Below are positions 35,201 to 44,245 of a stretch of 64,000 nt of DNA, one piece after another; the first letter of the stretch is position 1, and the number at the start of each line of letters is the position of its first letter. The stretch lies in the NCBI RefSeq assembly GCF_003258605.2, contig NZ_CP031264.1, forward strand, positions 124,001 through 188,000, read 5' to 3'. The stretch comes from Peterkaempfera bronchialis. GTDB lineage: Bacteria > Actinomycetota > Actinomycetes > Streptomycetales > Streptomycetaceae. Under the pieces are notes generated by a model, which was not told the origin of the DNA, did no database searches, and saw nothing but the letters and a program-made list of their open reading frames with translations. Both the position numbers and the translations under genes were made by a program.

Positions 35201-38200
35201 CAGCGTGGTGACGCGGCCTGCGCTGTCGTAGGCGTAGGCGGTCTTCAGCGCGGGGCTGATCCGCGGGTCCCACTGCTCGCGGAGGCGGCCCTGGTCGTCG
35301 TAGGCGTACTGGGCGACGACGGCGGAGGTGGCGGCGCCGGCACCGGGGGCGGTGGCCCACAGCCTGATCTGGGAGACCTGGCCGGCGTAGTCGCCGAAGA
35401 CGGTGGCGGTGCCGGTGGTGGCGGTCGGGTAGCTGAACTCCAGCACCCGGCAGCCCTTGGTGGACGGGGTGGCCTCGCAGGTGGCCAGGGTGGTGGCGCT
35501 GGTGGAGGCGATGATCCGCTTGGGGCGGGCCACCGTCTTGCCGGCGACGGTGACGGACTCGGAGACCACCTTGGTGGTGGAGTTCGTCAGGCCGTCCAGG
35601 AGCGAGCTGGACACGGTCCAGGTGGTCGCGGCGGAGCCGATCTTGGAGAAGGTCGTCACCGTGCCGTCGGTGTCGGAGAGGGTGAAGTCACCGGAGGTGA
35701 AGGACCCCTTGAGGGTGAGGTCCTCCGAGCCCGGCTCAGGGACCCAGCCGGTCTTGGCGGCGTTGGAGGTGAAGGTGATGGTGTCGCCGTCGACCGTGGC
35801 GATGTCCAGCGAGGTGGCCGAGGTCTTGCGGATCTCGGTGTAGTCCGAGTCGGTGGTCTCGGCGACCGTGCCGGAGGTCCACTCCTTGCCGAAGATCGGC
35901 GCCTGCCCCTCCTGCTTTGCTCCCGCGTCGGGCGTGCGGGAGGAGGCGGTGCGGGTGACGGACATCTCGAAGAACGAGGCGTCGGTCGAGGAGACGGCGA
36001 AGTCGCCGGTGAGCAGGTTGACCGAGCCGGGGCCGACGTTCTCGCTGGCGGCGCCGGAGGCGGTGCGGTCCACGACGACGCTGATCGGCTCGGAGGAGAC
36101 GGCGGCGTTGCTCGGGCCGGTGAAGTCTGCGCGGAGTTGGACGGTGCCGTCGGGGTCGACGGTGGAGGTGGCGTTCCAGGCGAGGGCGGGGCTCTTGCCG
36201 GAGGTGAGGGTGAGGGGCCAGGCGGTCAGGGCCTGTCCGGCGTTGGTGACGTGGCCGGGTGGGATGGTGGTCCAGGTGTCGGCGTCGCCGCGTCGCCAGG
36301 AGAAGGAGACGGCGTTGTACTTGGCGCCGTCGGCCTCTGCGGCCAGCGGGACGCGGGCGGCGGTGCGGGTGCCGTCGTCGGGCAGGGTGATGCCGCCCGG
36401 ACCCACATGGAAGGTGTAGGTGACCGGCTCGGACTTGTTCTCGGCCTTGTCGGTCGCCCGCACCTGGAGGGTGTTGGTCCCCGCCTTGGCCGGGGTGACG
36501 GTGAAGGTGACCGGGGTGGTCGTGCCACCGGTGGCGACCTTGGTCCAGGTGGTGCCGTCCAGGGACCACTCGATGCCGTTCTGGTCACCGCTGGGCGGGG
36601 TGGCGGTGAACTTGCCCGCCTGCCCGGCGCCCTTGACCCAGCTGGCGCTGGGGTAGTCGGTGGAGGTCACCGAGGTCGGCGCGGACGGCGCGGTGGTGTC
36701 GACGGTGAAGACCGCGTAGGGCGACCAGCCGGTGTTGTAGCTGGTGCCGTCGTACGGGCTGGTACGGAACTTGTACGTCTTGCCGTTGGTCAGCAGCCCG
36801 GACGGCACGGTCACCGACGCGGGCTGCCCGGAGGGCACGAAGGGGGAGACCAGGACATTGCCGACCTGGGTGCCGGTGGCGTTGTCGAAGATCTGGAAGG
36901 TGCCGTCGACCTTGTCGTTGTTGGCGTCGGTGAAGGTGTCCCGCAGGGTCGGGGTGGTGGTGTTGACGTACCAGGTGCCGTCGGTGCCCTTGAAGAACGG
37001 CGGTCCGGCCTGCTGGTCCGTCCCGGTCTTGGGCCGGTAGTTGTAGGTGACGGTGAGCTTGGGCGGGTTCTTCGCGTTGTCGGCGGAGTTCACCCGCTTC
37101 CAGGAGAGGCTGTCGGCCTCGCTGGTGGCGCGCAGGCCCATGTGCGAGGTGGCGTTCTTCGCCGATGCCCAGGTCTGGACGAGGGTGGTGACGTCGGCGT
37201 TGATCCATCCGGCGGGGGCCGAGGTGCAGGCGGAGTTGCCCCGGGTCTCCGTGGAGGTGGCGTACTTGGCGTTCCAGGCGGGCTGCTGGGCGGCGGGCCA
37301 GCGGGAGGCGGTGGAGGGCTTGCCGGAGTCCCAGACCTCCCAGGAGTAGAGCTTGCAGTCGGTGTTGCCGGAGTGGAAGTCCCACAGCGACAGCTTCGCG
37401 TCCATCACCAGCGCGTCCGAGACCGGTGCGGTGTTCCAGGTGATGAAGGAGCGGGCGGTGCGGGGGGTGCCGTCGGCGTTCTTGGTGCCGGGGTTGCCCA
37501 GGTCCAGCTCGGTGTCGGCCGACCAGTCGACCGTCTCGCCCTGCTGCACATAGGTGTCGAAGACATTGCCCAGCGCGGCGGTGGAGGGGTCGACCGTGAC
37601 CGGGTAGACCGTCGTCGGGTCGGCCAGGAAGGCGGCGTCCGGGGTGAAGACCAGGTCGACGTCCGAGCCGCGCTGGACGACCTCCATGGCGACCCGCGCC
37701 CGGTGGGTGTGCTCACCGGAGACCGGATCCACCGTCGCATCCCACATCACCGGAGCCGGCATCACCGCCCGCCGCTTGCCGGTCTTCTTGTCGGTGAAGG
37801 CGACGCTGCCGTCGGCCTGCTGTTCGGCCTTCAGCCCCCGGGCCTTGAGCGGCATGGTGTAGGTGTAGCCGTCGGTGTCGGGGCGCTGCTTGACGGTGAC
37901 GTACTGCTCGAAGCCGGACCGGGTGGCTTCGACCACGACATCAGCGCCGGGGACCGCGTCCTGGTAGGTCGCCCTCGGCCCGTCCAGCACCGGCGCGGGC
38001 AGACCGCCCTTCCACTGCAGGGCCACCTGCTCCTGGCCCTGGCCGAGGGTCACCAGGGTGCGGGCCGTGGCCTTGCGCGCCTCCGCCAGCGACTTCGGCC
38101 GGGCCCCGCCCGCACCGCCCAGGACCAGGCCCTCCGGATGCGCCCTGGGCGCCACCGAACCGTCCGCCTGCGCGGCCAGGTCCAGATCGACATCCGTCCA

Positions 38201-38554
38201 CTGCCCGTCACGCTGGAACCGCACCGGCCCCGCCGACAACTCCGTCGTCAGCGAACCGTCGCCGTTGACCCAGGTGGTTGACGTCTCGGTGCGCTCCGAC
38301 AGCGCCTCCACCCGCTTGCCGGACAGCCGCGCCGCGACCCGCGCCGACGCCAGATCGGCCGCCTGCGTCGCCGCCGGCTTCACCGCCTCCGACACCGCCT
38401 CGGGTGCCGCCCCGGGGGTGGTCCCGGTGGCCCAGGCAGGCTCGCTGCCCGCCAGCAAGGAGACCGTCAACGCCACCGCGAGCGAACCCGCAACTGGCGT
38501 GAGCCCCCGCTGAAGTCCTCGTCGCTTGCGCGGCAAGGGTAGGTGCTGATGCAT
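32243..38554 (-). CDS. Secreted RHS-repeat protein with variable C-terminal tip
   Basis: A 2103-residue exported protein. ATG 38554 follows GGGGAGG. The signal peptide has a basic start (RKRRGLQRG) and a hydrophobic core ending 'SLLAGSEPAWA'. Next comes a DNRLRE-type region ('VFDTYVQQGETVDW', 'INADVTTLVQTWASA') and Fn3/Ig-like segments ('NTLQVRATDKAENKSEPVTY'). Many RHS/YD repeats follow ('YDSAGRVTTLTPPG', 'YDTLGRPTKATD', 'YTYDAFGRTTALPG'). The RHS core 'GVRLYNPTTGRFLSIDPV' with 'QADPLNQYDLDG' ends near base 32624. The last 126 residues form a distinct tip with three Gly/Ala-rich hydrophobic stretches, four Cys and a lysine-rich amphipathic end. By analogy the RHS shell would encapsulate and release the tip as a toxin. 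No known toxin motif is seen. Confidence 0.92.
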   Translation of the reverse strand: MHQHLPLPRKRRGLQRGLTPVAGSLAVALTVSLLAGSEPAWATGTTPGAAPEAVSEAVKPAATQAADLASARVAARLSGKRVEALSERTETSTTWVNGDGSLTTELSAGPVRFQRDGQWTDVDLDLAAQADGSVAPRAHPEGLVLGGAGGARPKSLAEARKATARTLVTLGQGQEQVALQWKGGLPAPVLDGPRATYQDAVPGADVVVEATRSGFEQYVTVKQRPDTDGYTYTMPLKARGLKAEQQADGSVAFTDKKTGKRRAVMPAPVMWDATVDPVSGEHTHRARVAMEVVQRGSDVDLVFTPDAAFLADPTTVYPVTVDPSTAALGNVFDTYVQQGETVDWSADTELDLGNPGTKNADGTPRTARSFITWNTAPVSDALVMDAKLSLWDFHSGNTDCKLYSWEVWDSGKPSTASRWPAAQQPAWNAKYATSTETRGNSACTSAPAGWINADVTTLVQTWASAKNATSHMGLRATSEADSLSWKRVNSADNAKNPPKLTVTYNYRPKTGTDQQAGPPFFKGTDGTWYVNTTTPTLRDTFTDANNDKVDGTFQIFDNATGTQVGNVLVSPFVPSGQPASVTVPSGLLTNGKTYKFRTSPYDGTSYNTGWSPYAVFTVDTTAPSAPTSVTSTDYPSASWVKGAGQAGKFTATPPSGDQNGIEWSLDGTTWTKVATGGTTTPVTFTVTPAKAGTNTLQVRATDKAENKSEPVTYTFHVGPGGITLPDDGTRTAARVPLAAEADGAKYNAVSFSWRRGDADTWTTIPPGHVTNAGQALTAWPLTLTSGKSPALAWNATSTVDPDGTVQLRADFTGPSNAAVSSEPISVVVDRTASGAASENVGPGSVNLLTGDFAVSSTDASFFEMSVTRTASSRTPDAGAKQEGQAPIFGKEWTSGTVAETTDSDYTEIRKTSATSLDIATVDGDTITFTSNAAKTGWVPEPGSEDLTLKGSFTSGDFTLSDTDGTVTTFSKIGSAATTWTVSSSLLDGLTNSTTKVVSESVTVAGKTVARPKRIIASTSATTLATCEATPSTKGCRVLEFSYPTATTGTATVFGDYAGQVSQIRLWATAPGAGAATSAVVAQYAYDDQGRLREQWDPRISPALKTAYAYDSAGRVTTLTPPGELPWTFSYGQAGSSPAAGDGMLLKASRPTLTPGSADQTNGTATTTVVYGVPLTGSTAPEDLSAAKTAGWGQTDLPTDATAVFPADQVPASNTGTALTAGSYTRATLHYLNASGREVNTATPGHRISVIEYDRFGNSVRTLTAANRELALGTTQAQKDQLTALGINALSSGERAQLLSSTSVYSDDGLRETDTYGPLHEITLEAAVKSGSTTLAVAGTQVMARQHTVKKYDEGRPTDGTATVKNQVTQVTEGAQPRSWPDLLVETRQNQTVFDWVLGMPTKTVKDSGGLALTTTTAYDSQGRVTKTSLPASTGTDAGTTLTTYYTGDGTGTCAQRPEWADMICQTGPAAAITGGGSNPTQLPTTTTQYDLWGNDATVTETANSTTRTTTNAFDGAGRLTTVTVSGGTGTAVPAVTTSYDPANGQAVKLTSTAGGTITKAYDKLGRLISYTDADGGVTTTQYDTLGRPTKATDTVPSTTTYTYDTAIDPRGLSTSITDSVAGTFTARYDADGTLTTQTLPGGYTMTDQQNPAGTTTSRTYTRTSDGTVLVSDSITTTVHGQWATHTGTPGVTASQTYTYDKTGRLTQAQDTTPDAVCTTRTYTFDKNTNRKTVATATAQVGLDCTTAGATTTTSTYDSADRLVNTGYTYDAFGRTTALPGTTLAYYTNDLVRQQTAGTQRQTWTLDSALRFRGFTTETSNAGTWTQTASKLNHYDAESDNPRWIVEDTAAGTLTRNVDGIDGNLAATTTKTGGTVLQLTNLHGDVALQLPADTAIAPTVLDYDEYGNPRTDQPNARYAWLGGKQRSGETLTGLSLMGVRLYNPTTGRFLSIDPVPGGNANAYEYVQADPLNQYDLDGKRCWSCAWKSTKRFVKKNRVIIASVGAGVGCGLVISSTAGLGVAACGFIAGGVAGAAAKWAGNRKASRRDIATAGVKGMFGYGGGGVIIGGLGRAALKKGLTAAAKKILPSAAKHAKKTPTRHRKP

Positions 38555-38609
38555 GCTCAACCTCCCCATTGTCATGAGCAGGTGGAGCGTACACGGACAC
38601 ACCACGCAA

Positions 38610-38727
38610 GATCACGATCCGCAAACGACCATCAGAGGGTCATTTCCTCCACAACCTTTACTAAAGGAAGTGGATCGTGATCATATCGTGATCAGGTTTA
38701 TTTATTATTGATAGGGATTTACTAAAG
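38610..38727. promoter_or_regulatory. Repeat-rich promoter region of RHS gene
   Basis: This is an AT-rich stretch in the 324-base space between the RHS start (38554) and the plus-strand reductase gene. ATCGTGATCA is directly repeated at 38674-38683 and 38685-38694, and an inverted ATCGTGATC copy lies at 38610-38618. TTTACTAAAG occurs twice, at 38657-38666 and 38718-38727. This looks like a cluster of regulator sites and promoters for the RHS gene. Confidence 0.55.
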
Positions 38728-38878
38728 ATCCGCTTTTGGCATGGTGCGGGCGTCCCCACCCCGGGGCACCGGCCAGGATCGGCTTGACCCTGACGTGCGG
38801 GTCAGGGGTTAGCGTCACCGCACCCGGGCGGCGGACGCACGCCGTGCCGCTGCCCCGGACCTGCCCAGGAGGCCGAGC

Positions 38879-39904
38879 ATGACCGCAGCCCTGCCCCGTA
38901 CCGCCCGTGAAGTCCGGCTCGCCGCCATCCCCGGAGGACTGCCCACGCGGGAACACTTCGCCGTCGTCGACACGCCGCTGCCCGAGCCCGGGACCGGCCA
39001 AGTCCTCGTCAGGAACCGGCACTTCCTGGTCTTCCCCGGCCTGCGCACCTTGATCGGCGGAGAGGTCGACGGCCTGCCGCTGCCCCTGCTGCGCAGCGGG
39101 GATGTGCTGTTCGGTCCCGCCGTCGGCGAGGTCGTGGCCGCGCCGTCCGACAGCCCGTTGCGCACCGGCGACACCGTCGCCCATATGCTCGGCTGGCGGG
39201 AGTACGCGCTGGTGGCAGCCACCGAGTGCACCCCCTTGGACGACACGCTCCCCGATCCGGTCGCCTACCTCTCCCCGGGATCGGCCGCCTACGGCGCGCT
39301 GACCCGCCTCGCCGACGTCCGCGCGGGGGACATCGTCCTCGTCACCGGAGCGGCGGGAGCGGTGGGCTCGCTGGCCGGGCAGATCGCCCGGCTGCTGGGC
39401 GCCGCGAGGGTGATCGGCAGCACCGGCTCGCGGGAGAAGGCCGAGCGGCTGGTCTCCGAACTCGGCTATGACGCGATCGTGCTGCGAGGAGCCGGGCCCA
39501 TCGCCGCCCAACTCGCGGAGGCGGCGCCCGAGGGCATCGACGTCCTGGTGGACACCGTCGCCGGCGAGCAACTGGCCGCAGCACTCGGCGCGGCGCGGCA
39601 GGGCGCTCGGTTCGCCCTGGTCGGAACGCTGTCGGGGCAGATGTCGGCGCAACGATCCGGCGGCAGCGCCCCGGTGGAGGTCGACGCCTTCCGCCTCCTG
39701 GTCAAGGGCGTCTCGCTGCGCGGTTACAGCGGCGCGGACCACCCCGATGTGGAGAAGGAGTGGACCGGTCGCTTCGGCGGCTGGCTGCGCTCCGGTGCGA
39801 TCAGCTTCCCCCATACCCGGATCGCGGGCATCGATCGCGCACCGCAGGCGTTGCAGGACATGATCGAGGGCAGGCACTTCGGGGCCGTGGTCGTGGAGCT
39901 GTAG
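38879..39904 (+). CDS. MDR-family NADP-dependent oxidoreductase
   Basis: A 341-residue medium-chain reductase of the zinc-independent leukotriene B4 dehydrogenase/CurA group. It has 'LPEPGTGQVLVRNRHF', 'LSPGSAAYGALTRLADVRAG' and the NADP-binding 'VLVTGAAGAVGSLAGQIARL'. It ends 'QALQDMIEGRHFGAVVVEL'. No structural or catalytic zinc cysteines are visible. Such enzymes reduce the double bond of enones. It starts 8 bases after GGAGG. It is convergent with the LysR gene and divergent from the RHS gene, with no functional link evident. Confidence 0.9.
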   Translation: MTAALPRTAREVRLAAIPGGLPTREHFAVVDTPLPEPGTGQVLVRNRHFLVFPGLRTLIGGEVDGLPLPLLRSGDVLFGPAVGEVVAAPSDSPLRTGDTVAHMLGWREYALVAATECTPLDDTLPDPVAYLSPGSAAYGALTRLADVRAGDIVLVTGAAGAVGSLAGQIARLLGAARVIGSTGSREKAERLVSELGYDAIVLRGAGPIAAQLAEAAPEGIDVLVDTVAGEQLAAALGAARQGARFALVGTLSGQMSAQRSGGSAPVEVDAFRLLVKGVSLRGYSGADHPDVEKEWTGRFGGWLRSGAISFPHTRIAGIDRAPQALQDMIEGRHFGAVVVEL

Positions 39905-40008
39905 TGCGGACCGAGGACCCGGAGCCACCACAGCCAAACGGAAACGAGCAACCCCATGGGCGCATCCGGCTGCCCCGGAAGCCGGGCTCCCCGCGCGGCA
40001 CCGCCGTC

Positions 40009-40986
40009 CTAACCTCGTCCGACCACGTCGGTGGATGGGCTGAGGCGGTCGGCTTGCGTGCCGAGCCAGGTCGGAGTCCAGGTCCCGGTGGCGTCGTGGT
40101 CGGGCCGGAAGGAGCCGAGGTGGTGGCGGAGTGCGGTGAGGGCGGGGTGGGGGTTGTCGCTGCGCCAGATCAGCGAGTGCGGGTAGACCGGTGTCGGGTC
40201 GTGCACGGCGATGCGCCGTAGGCCGTAGTCGGCGGGCCATACGAGCCGGGTCTGCTCGCCGACGAAGGTCGCCAGTGCCGAGGAGTCGGCGATCACGTCC
40301 AGAAGGGCCTCGGTGCCGAAGTTGGGGCCGGTCGCCTCGATGGTGAGCCCGAACGCGGCGGCGAGTTCGTCGTAGTAGGCGGCCCACTCGGTACCGGTGG
40401 CGTTGCCGGGCATCCAGATCCTGTGGCCGGCAAGCTCGGCGGGCGTGACCGCGCGGGCTTCGGCGAACCCGTGGGCCGGTCCGGTGAGGAGCTGGATGGG
40501 CTCATCGAGGACCCGGACGGCCTCGATGCCGTCGGGGAGCTGCCGTGCGGGCCGGGTGACAGCGCGGAAGGTGGCGTCGATCGTGCCGGACCGGACGGCC
40601 GCAATGGCCGCGTCGGCGTCGAAGAGGGTCACCACGTCGAGTTCGGTCTCGGGATGCGCGCGGTGGAAGTCGCGCAGCATGCCTGCCGGTGCGATCCGCC
40701 GATTGATCACGTCGACGCGCAGCGCGCGGCGGCCGGGCCGCACCGAGGCGGCGGCCCGTTCCTCGGCCTTGAGGAGATCACGGGCGTGGGGCAGGAACGC
40801 CTGCCCGTCGATGGTGAGCCTGGCTCCGCGCGCCGTGCGGGTGAACAGCCGCACACCGAGGTCCTTCTCCAGCGCGGCGATGCGCTTGGAGACGCCCTGC
40901 TGGGTGATCGACAGGTCGGCGGCGGCCTGCTGGAACTGGCCCGCGTCCGTGACCGCGACAAAGGTGCGTACGGCATCGAGATCCAC
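40009..40986 (-). CDS. LysR-family regulator
   Basis: A 325-residue LysR regulator. The N-terminal helix-turn-helix reads 'VRTFVAVTDAGQFQQAAADL' then 'SITQQGVSKRIAALEKDLGV'. A substrate-binding domain begins 'RALRVDVINRRIAPAGMLRD'. I prefer GTG 40986, which gives the classic M-D-L-D-A-V-R start; ATG 41013 is also in frame. It is divergent from the MFS transporter at 41126 across 139 bases and probably controls it. Confidence 0.88.
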   Translation of the reverse strand: MDLDAVRTFVAVTDAGQFQQAAADLSITQQGVSKRIAALEKDLGVRLFTRTARGARLTIDGQAFLPHARDLLKAEERAAASVRPGRRALRVDVINRRIAPAGMLRDFHRAHPETELDVVTLFDADAAIAAVRSGTIDATFRAVTRPARQLPDGIEAVRVLDEPIQLLTGPAHGFAEARAVTPAELAGHRIWMPGNATGTEWAAYYDELAAAFGLTIEATGPNFGTEALLDVIADSSALATFVGEQTRLVWPADYGLRRIAVHDPTPVYPHSLIWRSDNPHPALTALRHHLGSFRPDHDATGTWTPTWLGTQADRLSPSTDVVGRG

Positions 40987-41125
40987 GCCGAGCCACCTTA
41001 GAGCACAACGCATGGTTGTGACTCGCCAGCAGAGCGGTTGTTTGCCGGGTCGATCTGCTGCGCGCTTTGATCTCGCTGGTCAATCCGAGGTTGCTCGGGA
41101 CGAGACAGCGAGGGGTGCGCCGGAC

Positions 41126-42370
41126 ATGGCGGGTAGGAGATCGCTGGGGCGGCAGTTCGGGTGGCTCTGGGCGGCGTACGGGGTCAGCACGTTCGGCACC
41201 TGGCTCGCGTTGGACGCGTTCCCCTTGATCGCGACGCTCAAGCTGCACGCCGGGCCGGCCGAGGTGTCGGCGCTGGCGGCTGCCGGGCTGGCGGTGGGGG
41301 CGGCGGTGGCGGTGCCGCTCGGCCCCTGGGTGGAGTTCCGCCGCAAGCGGCCGGTGATGGTCGCGATGGACCTGACCCGGTGCGCAGCACTGATGAGCGT
41401 CCCCGCCGCCTTCGCGCTCGGCCGCCTCACCTTCGTCCAGCTCCTGGTCGTGTCGGCCGTCGTCGGCGCGGCCGACATCGCCTTCAAGGCTGCCAGCGGC
41501 GCATGCCTGAAAGCGCTCGTGCGGCCGGAGGACCTGCTCGTCGCCAACGGGCGGTTCGAGTCCACGACCTGGACCGCCACCATGCTCGGACCACCGCTCG
41601 GCGGGGCTGCGATCGGGCTGTTCGGCCTGGTGATGACGGTGCTGGCCAATGCGGTCAGCTTCCTGCTCTCGGCGGTCGGCATCCGTGCGATCGGCGGGAG
41701 TGAGCCGCGTCCCGCGAGAAGCCATGCGCCTCGGCTGCGGGTCGGCGACCTGTTCGACGGATGGCGGTACATCCTGGCCCATCCGGCGCTGCGCCCGCTC
41801 TTCTTCAACACGGTCCTGGTCAGCGGTCTGATCATGGCGACCTCGCCGCTGCTCGTCGTCCTCATGATCGGCCGCCTCGGGTTCGCACCATGGCAGTACG
41901 GCCTCGCCTTCGGAGCACCCTGCGTCGGCGGACTCCTCGGCTCACGGCTGGCCCGCCGACTCGTCACGCGGTTCGGGCGGCACAGGGTCATGCTCGTCTC
42001 CGGGGTACTGCGCGCCTGCTGGTCACTCGGGCTGGCATTCGTCCGCCCCGGCACTGCCGGGCTGGTGCTGGTCATCGCCGTCCAGCTCGGGCTGGTGACC
42101 TGCATGGGCGTGTTCAACCCGGTGTTCGCCACCTACCGGCTCGACCAGACCGAGACGGAACGGGTCGCCCGCACCCTGTCGGCGTGGTCGGTCACCAGCA
42201 ACGTCACCATCGCGGCCCTGACCGCCCTGTGGGGTCTGCTGGCCGGAATCACCAGCCCGCGCACCGCCATCGTGATCGCCGGTCTCCTCATCCTGACGAC
42301 CCCGCTGCTGCTCCCCCGACACGACCGCACGCCGCAGCACAAACGGGAACCGGCCCGGAGCCGCACCTGA
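41126..42370 (+). CDS. MFS transporter
   Basis: A 414-residue major facilitator protein with about 12 hydrophobic segments, for example 'LAAAGLAVGAAVAVPLGPWV' and 'LIMATSPLLVVLMIGRLGF'. The loop 2-3 motif is 'EFRRKRPVMVAMDL'. The arrangement is that of drug/macrolide-type exporters (MFS_3-like). The C-terminus is short and basic. It is divergent from a LysR gene, so export of the LysR ligand is a reasonable guess. An ATG with no strong ribosome site was chosen because the first helix follows immediately. Confidence 0.88.
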   Translation: MAGRRSLGRQFGWLWAAYGVSTFGTWLALDAFPLIATLKLHAGPAEVSALAAAGLAVGAAVAVPLGPWVEFRRKRPVMVAMDLTRCAALMSVPAAFALGRLTFVQLLVVSAVVGAADIAFKAASGACLKALVRPEDLLVANGRFESTTWTATMLGPPLGGAAIGLFGLVMTVLANAVSFLLSAVGIRAIGGSEPRPARSHAPRLRVGDLFDGWRYILAHPALRPLFFNTVLVSGLIMATSPLLVVLMIGRLGFAPWQYGLAFGAPCVGGLLGSRLARRLVTRFGRHRVMLVSGVLRACWSLGLAFVRPGTAGLVLVIAVQLGLVTCMGVFNPVFATYRLDQTETERVARTLSAWSVTSNVTIAALTALWGLLAGITSPRTAIVIAGLLILTTPLLLPRHDRTPQHKREPARSRT

Positions 42371-43049
42371 CACACCTCCACTCCCCCGAGGCAGAGGAGT
42401 CAGGTCGGCGCAGCTCTTGAGGTACGCGGTGAACGGCCTGCGGACCCGGTCAAGGGCATCGGAGCGGCGGGCGCCGCAGCCCTCTCACTCCCGGACGTCC
42501 CGTCCACCGCCCTCTCGGGCATGCCGTCCACTCCCCTCCCAGGGAGATCCGCCCCGGTGTCCGTTGAGGAGGCGACCGTGTGAGTCTCTGGCTCCCGCCA
42601 TGGCGGGACCACGCCGGATTCACACCGGCTTCCTCGGACTTCCTCGGGCCGCCGTCGCCTTGTCGGCAGTCATCATCCCATTCACGATGTGGACCCCGGC
42701 ATCCGGTCGCTGCTCCGCTCCCACCGGATGCGGGGCGGGGCCACGTACGTGCGCCGTACGGTCAGATGGTGCGTATCCACCGTCCTGGCTTTCTTCGACG
42801 CCCTCGGCGAGACGGTCGCCGCCCTGAGCGCCGGCACCGTCAGCACCGCCGTGCCGGACCGTGGTTCCGTCGGTCGTACGCGGGGCGTGTGCGGTGCCCG
42901 GGCGCTCGGAGCGGGGGTCGGCCCGCCGTCGTGAACCACGGCGGCCATCAGGCGCGTTACCGGGGCGAGGGGCCTGTTCCTGGGTAGGCAGCAGCCGGGC
43001 GCGGACGGATTCCGTACCACCCGCACACTGGCGGGCGGAGAGTGACAGG
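42371..43049. other. Spacer without convincing gene
   Basis: About 680 bases. A GTG at 42580 has a good GAGGAGG site and opens 135 codons to 42987, but the product is a Pro/Arg-rich string without family resemblance. A short frame at 42689-42934 ('VRRTVRWCVSTVLAFFDALG') is no better supported. A perfect 16-bp palindrome, TCCCGCCATGGCGGGA, lies at 42593-42608. Confidence 0.35.
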
Positions 43050-43805
43050 ATGGGCGGCATGGCGACGACCTGGGCACTGCCACGCGCGGTGCGTGCCGTC
43101 GTCTTCTCCGTGCTGTGCGTCGCCCTGGCCGCCGCCGCCCATGTGTGCATGGCGCCGGTGACCCTGCCCGCCACGGTGCTGGCCACGGCGTTCGCCGCCA
43201 CGGCCGGGCTCACCTGGCTGCTGGTAGGCAGCCGTTGGGGCCCCCTGGCGAGCTGCGGCTGGATGACGGGGGCTCAGCTCGGGCTGCACACGCTCTTCGA
43301 GTACGCCGCTCCGATGGGGCATCACGGTGCCACGGGTACGGGCTGCCCATCCGCGCTCGGCGCAGGCCGAGCGGAGCACGCGATGCACGCGATGCACGGC
43401 ATGGGAGCCATGCAGGGGATGTCCCCCATGGCAGGCATGCCGGGGGTACCGACGGGAGTCATGGCGGGAACGGCGGCCTGTCCGCTCGGCGCCGGCGCCG
43501 ACGGCCCGGTCGGCCACGCCGCGACGTCCGGCGGCATGTCAGGCGGCATGTTCGTGGCCCACCTGGTCGCGGCCCTGTGCTGCGCGCTGCTGCTGCACCG
43601 GGGCGAGGCCGCCCTGACCGCCGTCGTCGGACTCCTGCACGCCCTGGCACTCGCGTTCGTCCTGCTGCTGCTCACACCGCCGCCCCGGCCCCTGGCGCGG
43701 GCGGTCGGCGGCGGCCGCATGCCTCGGACGGCGCGGCGACCGCAGTTGCTGCTGCTGACCCATGCCGTGGTGCGGCGCGGCCCCCCGGTGGTGCGGACCG
43801 TCTGA
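43050..43805 (+). CDS. Met/His-rich integral membrane protein (possible copper protein)
   Basis: A 251-residue membrane protein. Hydrophobic helices include 'AVVFSVLCVALAAAAHVCMA', 'LATAFAATAGLTWLLVGS' and 'FVAHLVAALCCALLLH', then 'AVVGLLHALALAFVLLLL'. The loop between the third and fourth helices (about residues 90-150) is rich in His and Met, such as 'HAMHAMHGMGAMQGMSPMAG'. That composition suits Cu(I) binding at the outer face. Similar Streptomyces proteins lie next to copper genes, and here the Cu+ ATPase and a HDMPGM-repeat protein are within 5 kb. ATG 43050 (or 43059) follows GGAGAG. The copper role is inferred. Confidence 0.75.
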   Translation: MGGMATTWALPRAVRAVVFSVLCVALAAAAHVCMAPVTLPATVLATAFAATAGLTWLLVGSRWGPLASCGWMTGAQLGLHTLFEYAAPMGHHGATGTGCPSALGAGRAEHAMHAMHGMGAMQGMSPMAGMPGVPTGVMAGTAACPLGAGADGPVGHAATSGGMSGGMFVAHLVAALCCALLLHRGEAALTAVVGLLHALALAFVLLLLTPPPRPLARAVGGGRMPRTARRPQLLLLTHAVVRRGPPVVRTV

Positions 43806-44245
43806 CGAGCCCGTCTGCCGCATCGACACGCGGCGCGGGGCCCGGCACGCCTGCGAACGCCGCCCGGCAGGGCGGACCCGCCCACGGCCGGCCCCGGGTT
43901 CGGCCGCGCGTCCGAGTCACCGCTCCCTGCGAGCGGCTGCCGACGACCCCGGGTCGACCCGCAGGCGGGCAGGTCGGTCCTGCGCGGAAGCCACGGCGGT
44001 CCGGCCGGGCTCCGGACAGGACCACGTCCGAGCCCTGACGCCCCGTGCCACCCGCCCCATGCGGACGCCGCTACCGGCTGCGCCCCGCGCGGGCCGGGCA
44101 TGCCTGAGGCGCGCGGTGACACGGCGGCCCGGACCCGACGCCCTCGCGGCGCCCCCTCGCGGGGCCCGCCCCCTGCGCACCCCAGGAAGCCCATCGACAT
44201 GACAGAGCAGAAACGGAAACCGCCCCGGGGGATGCCCACCTCCGC
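43806..44245. other. Non-coding stretch
   Basis: This is 440 bases between convergent genes. Overlapping open frames on both strands are extremely Arg/Pro-rich and look like GC-driven shadows. I see no gene or clear hairpin. Confidence 0.4.

Noticed and set aside
32108-38281. A plus-strand open frame of about 2057 codons opposite the RHS gene
   Set aside because: It is a mirror of the RHS repeats: Gly/Val-rich, without domains, and caused by GC-rich codon third positions. The minus strand has the signal peptide, RHS core and ribosome site.
39966-39985. Short CCGGCT/AGCCGG inverted repeat between the MDR and LysR genes
   Set aside because: The 6-bp stem is too weak to call a terminator in this base composition.
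42593-42608. Perfect 16-bp palindrome TCCCGCCATGGCGGGA
   Set aside because: It is in a gene-free spacer with no neighbouring promoter to explain. GC-rich palindromes of this length occur by chance here.
42580-42987. A 135-codon frame with GTG start and good GAGGAGG site
   Set aside because: The product is Pro/Arg/His-rich with no family resemblance and no conserved-looking segments, so I left it as spacer.
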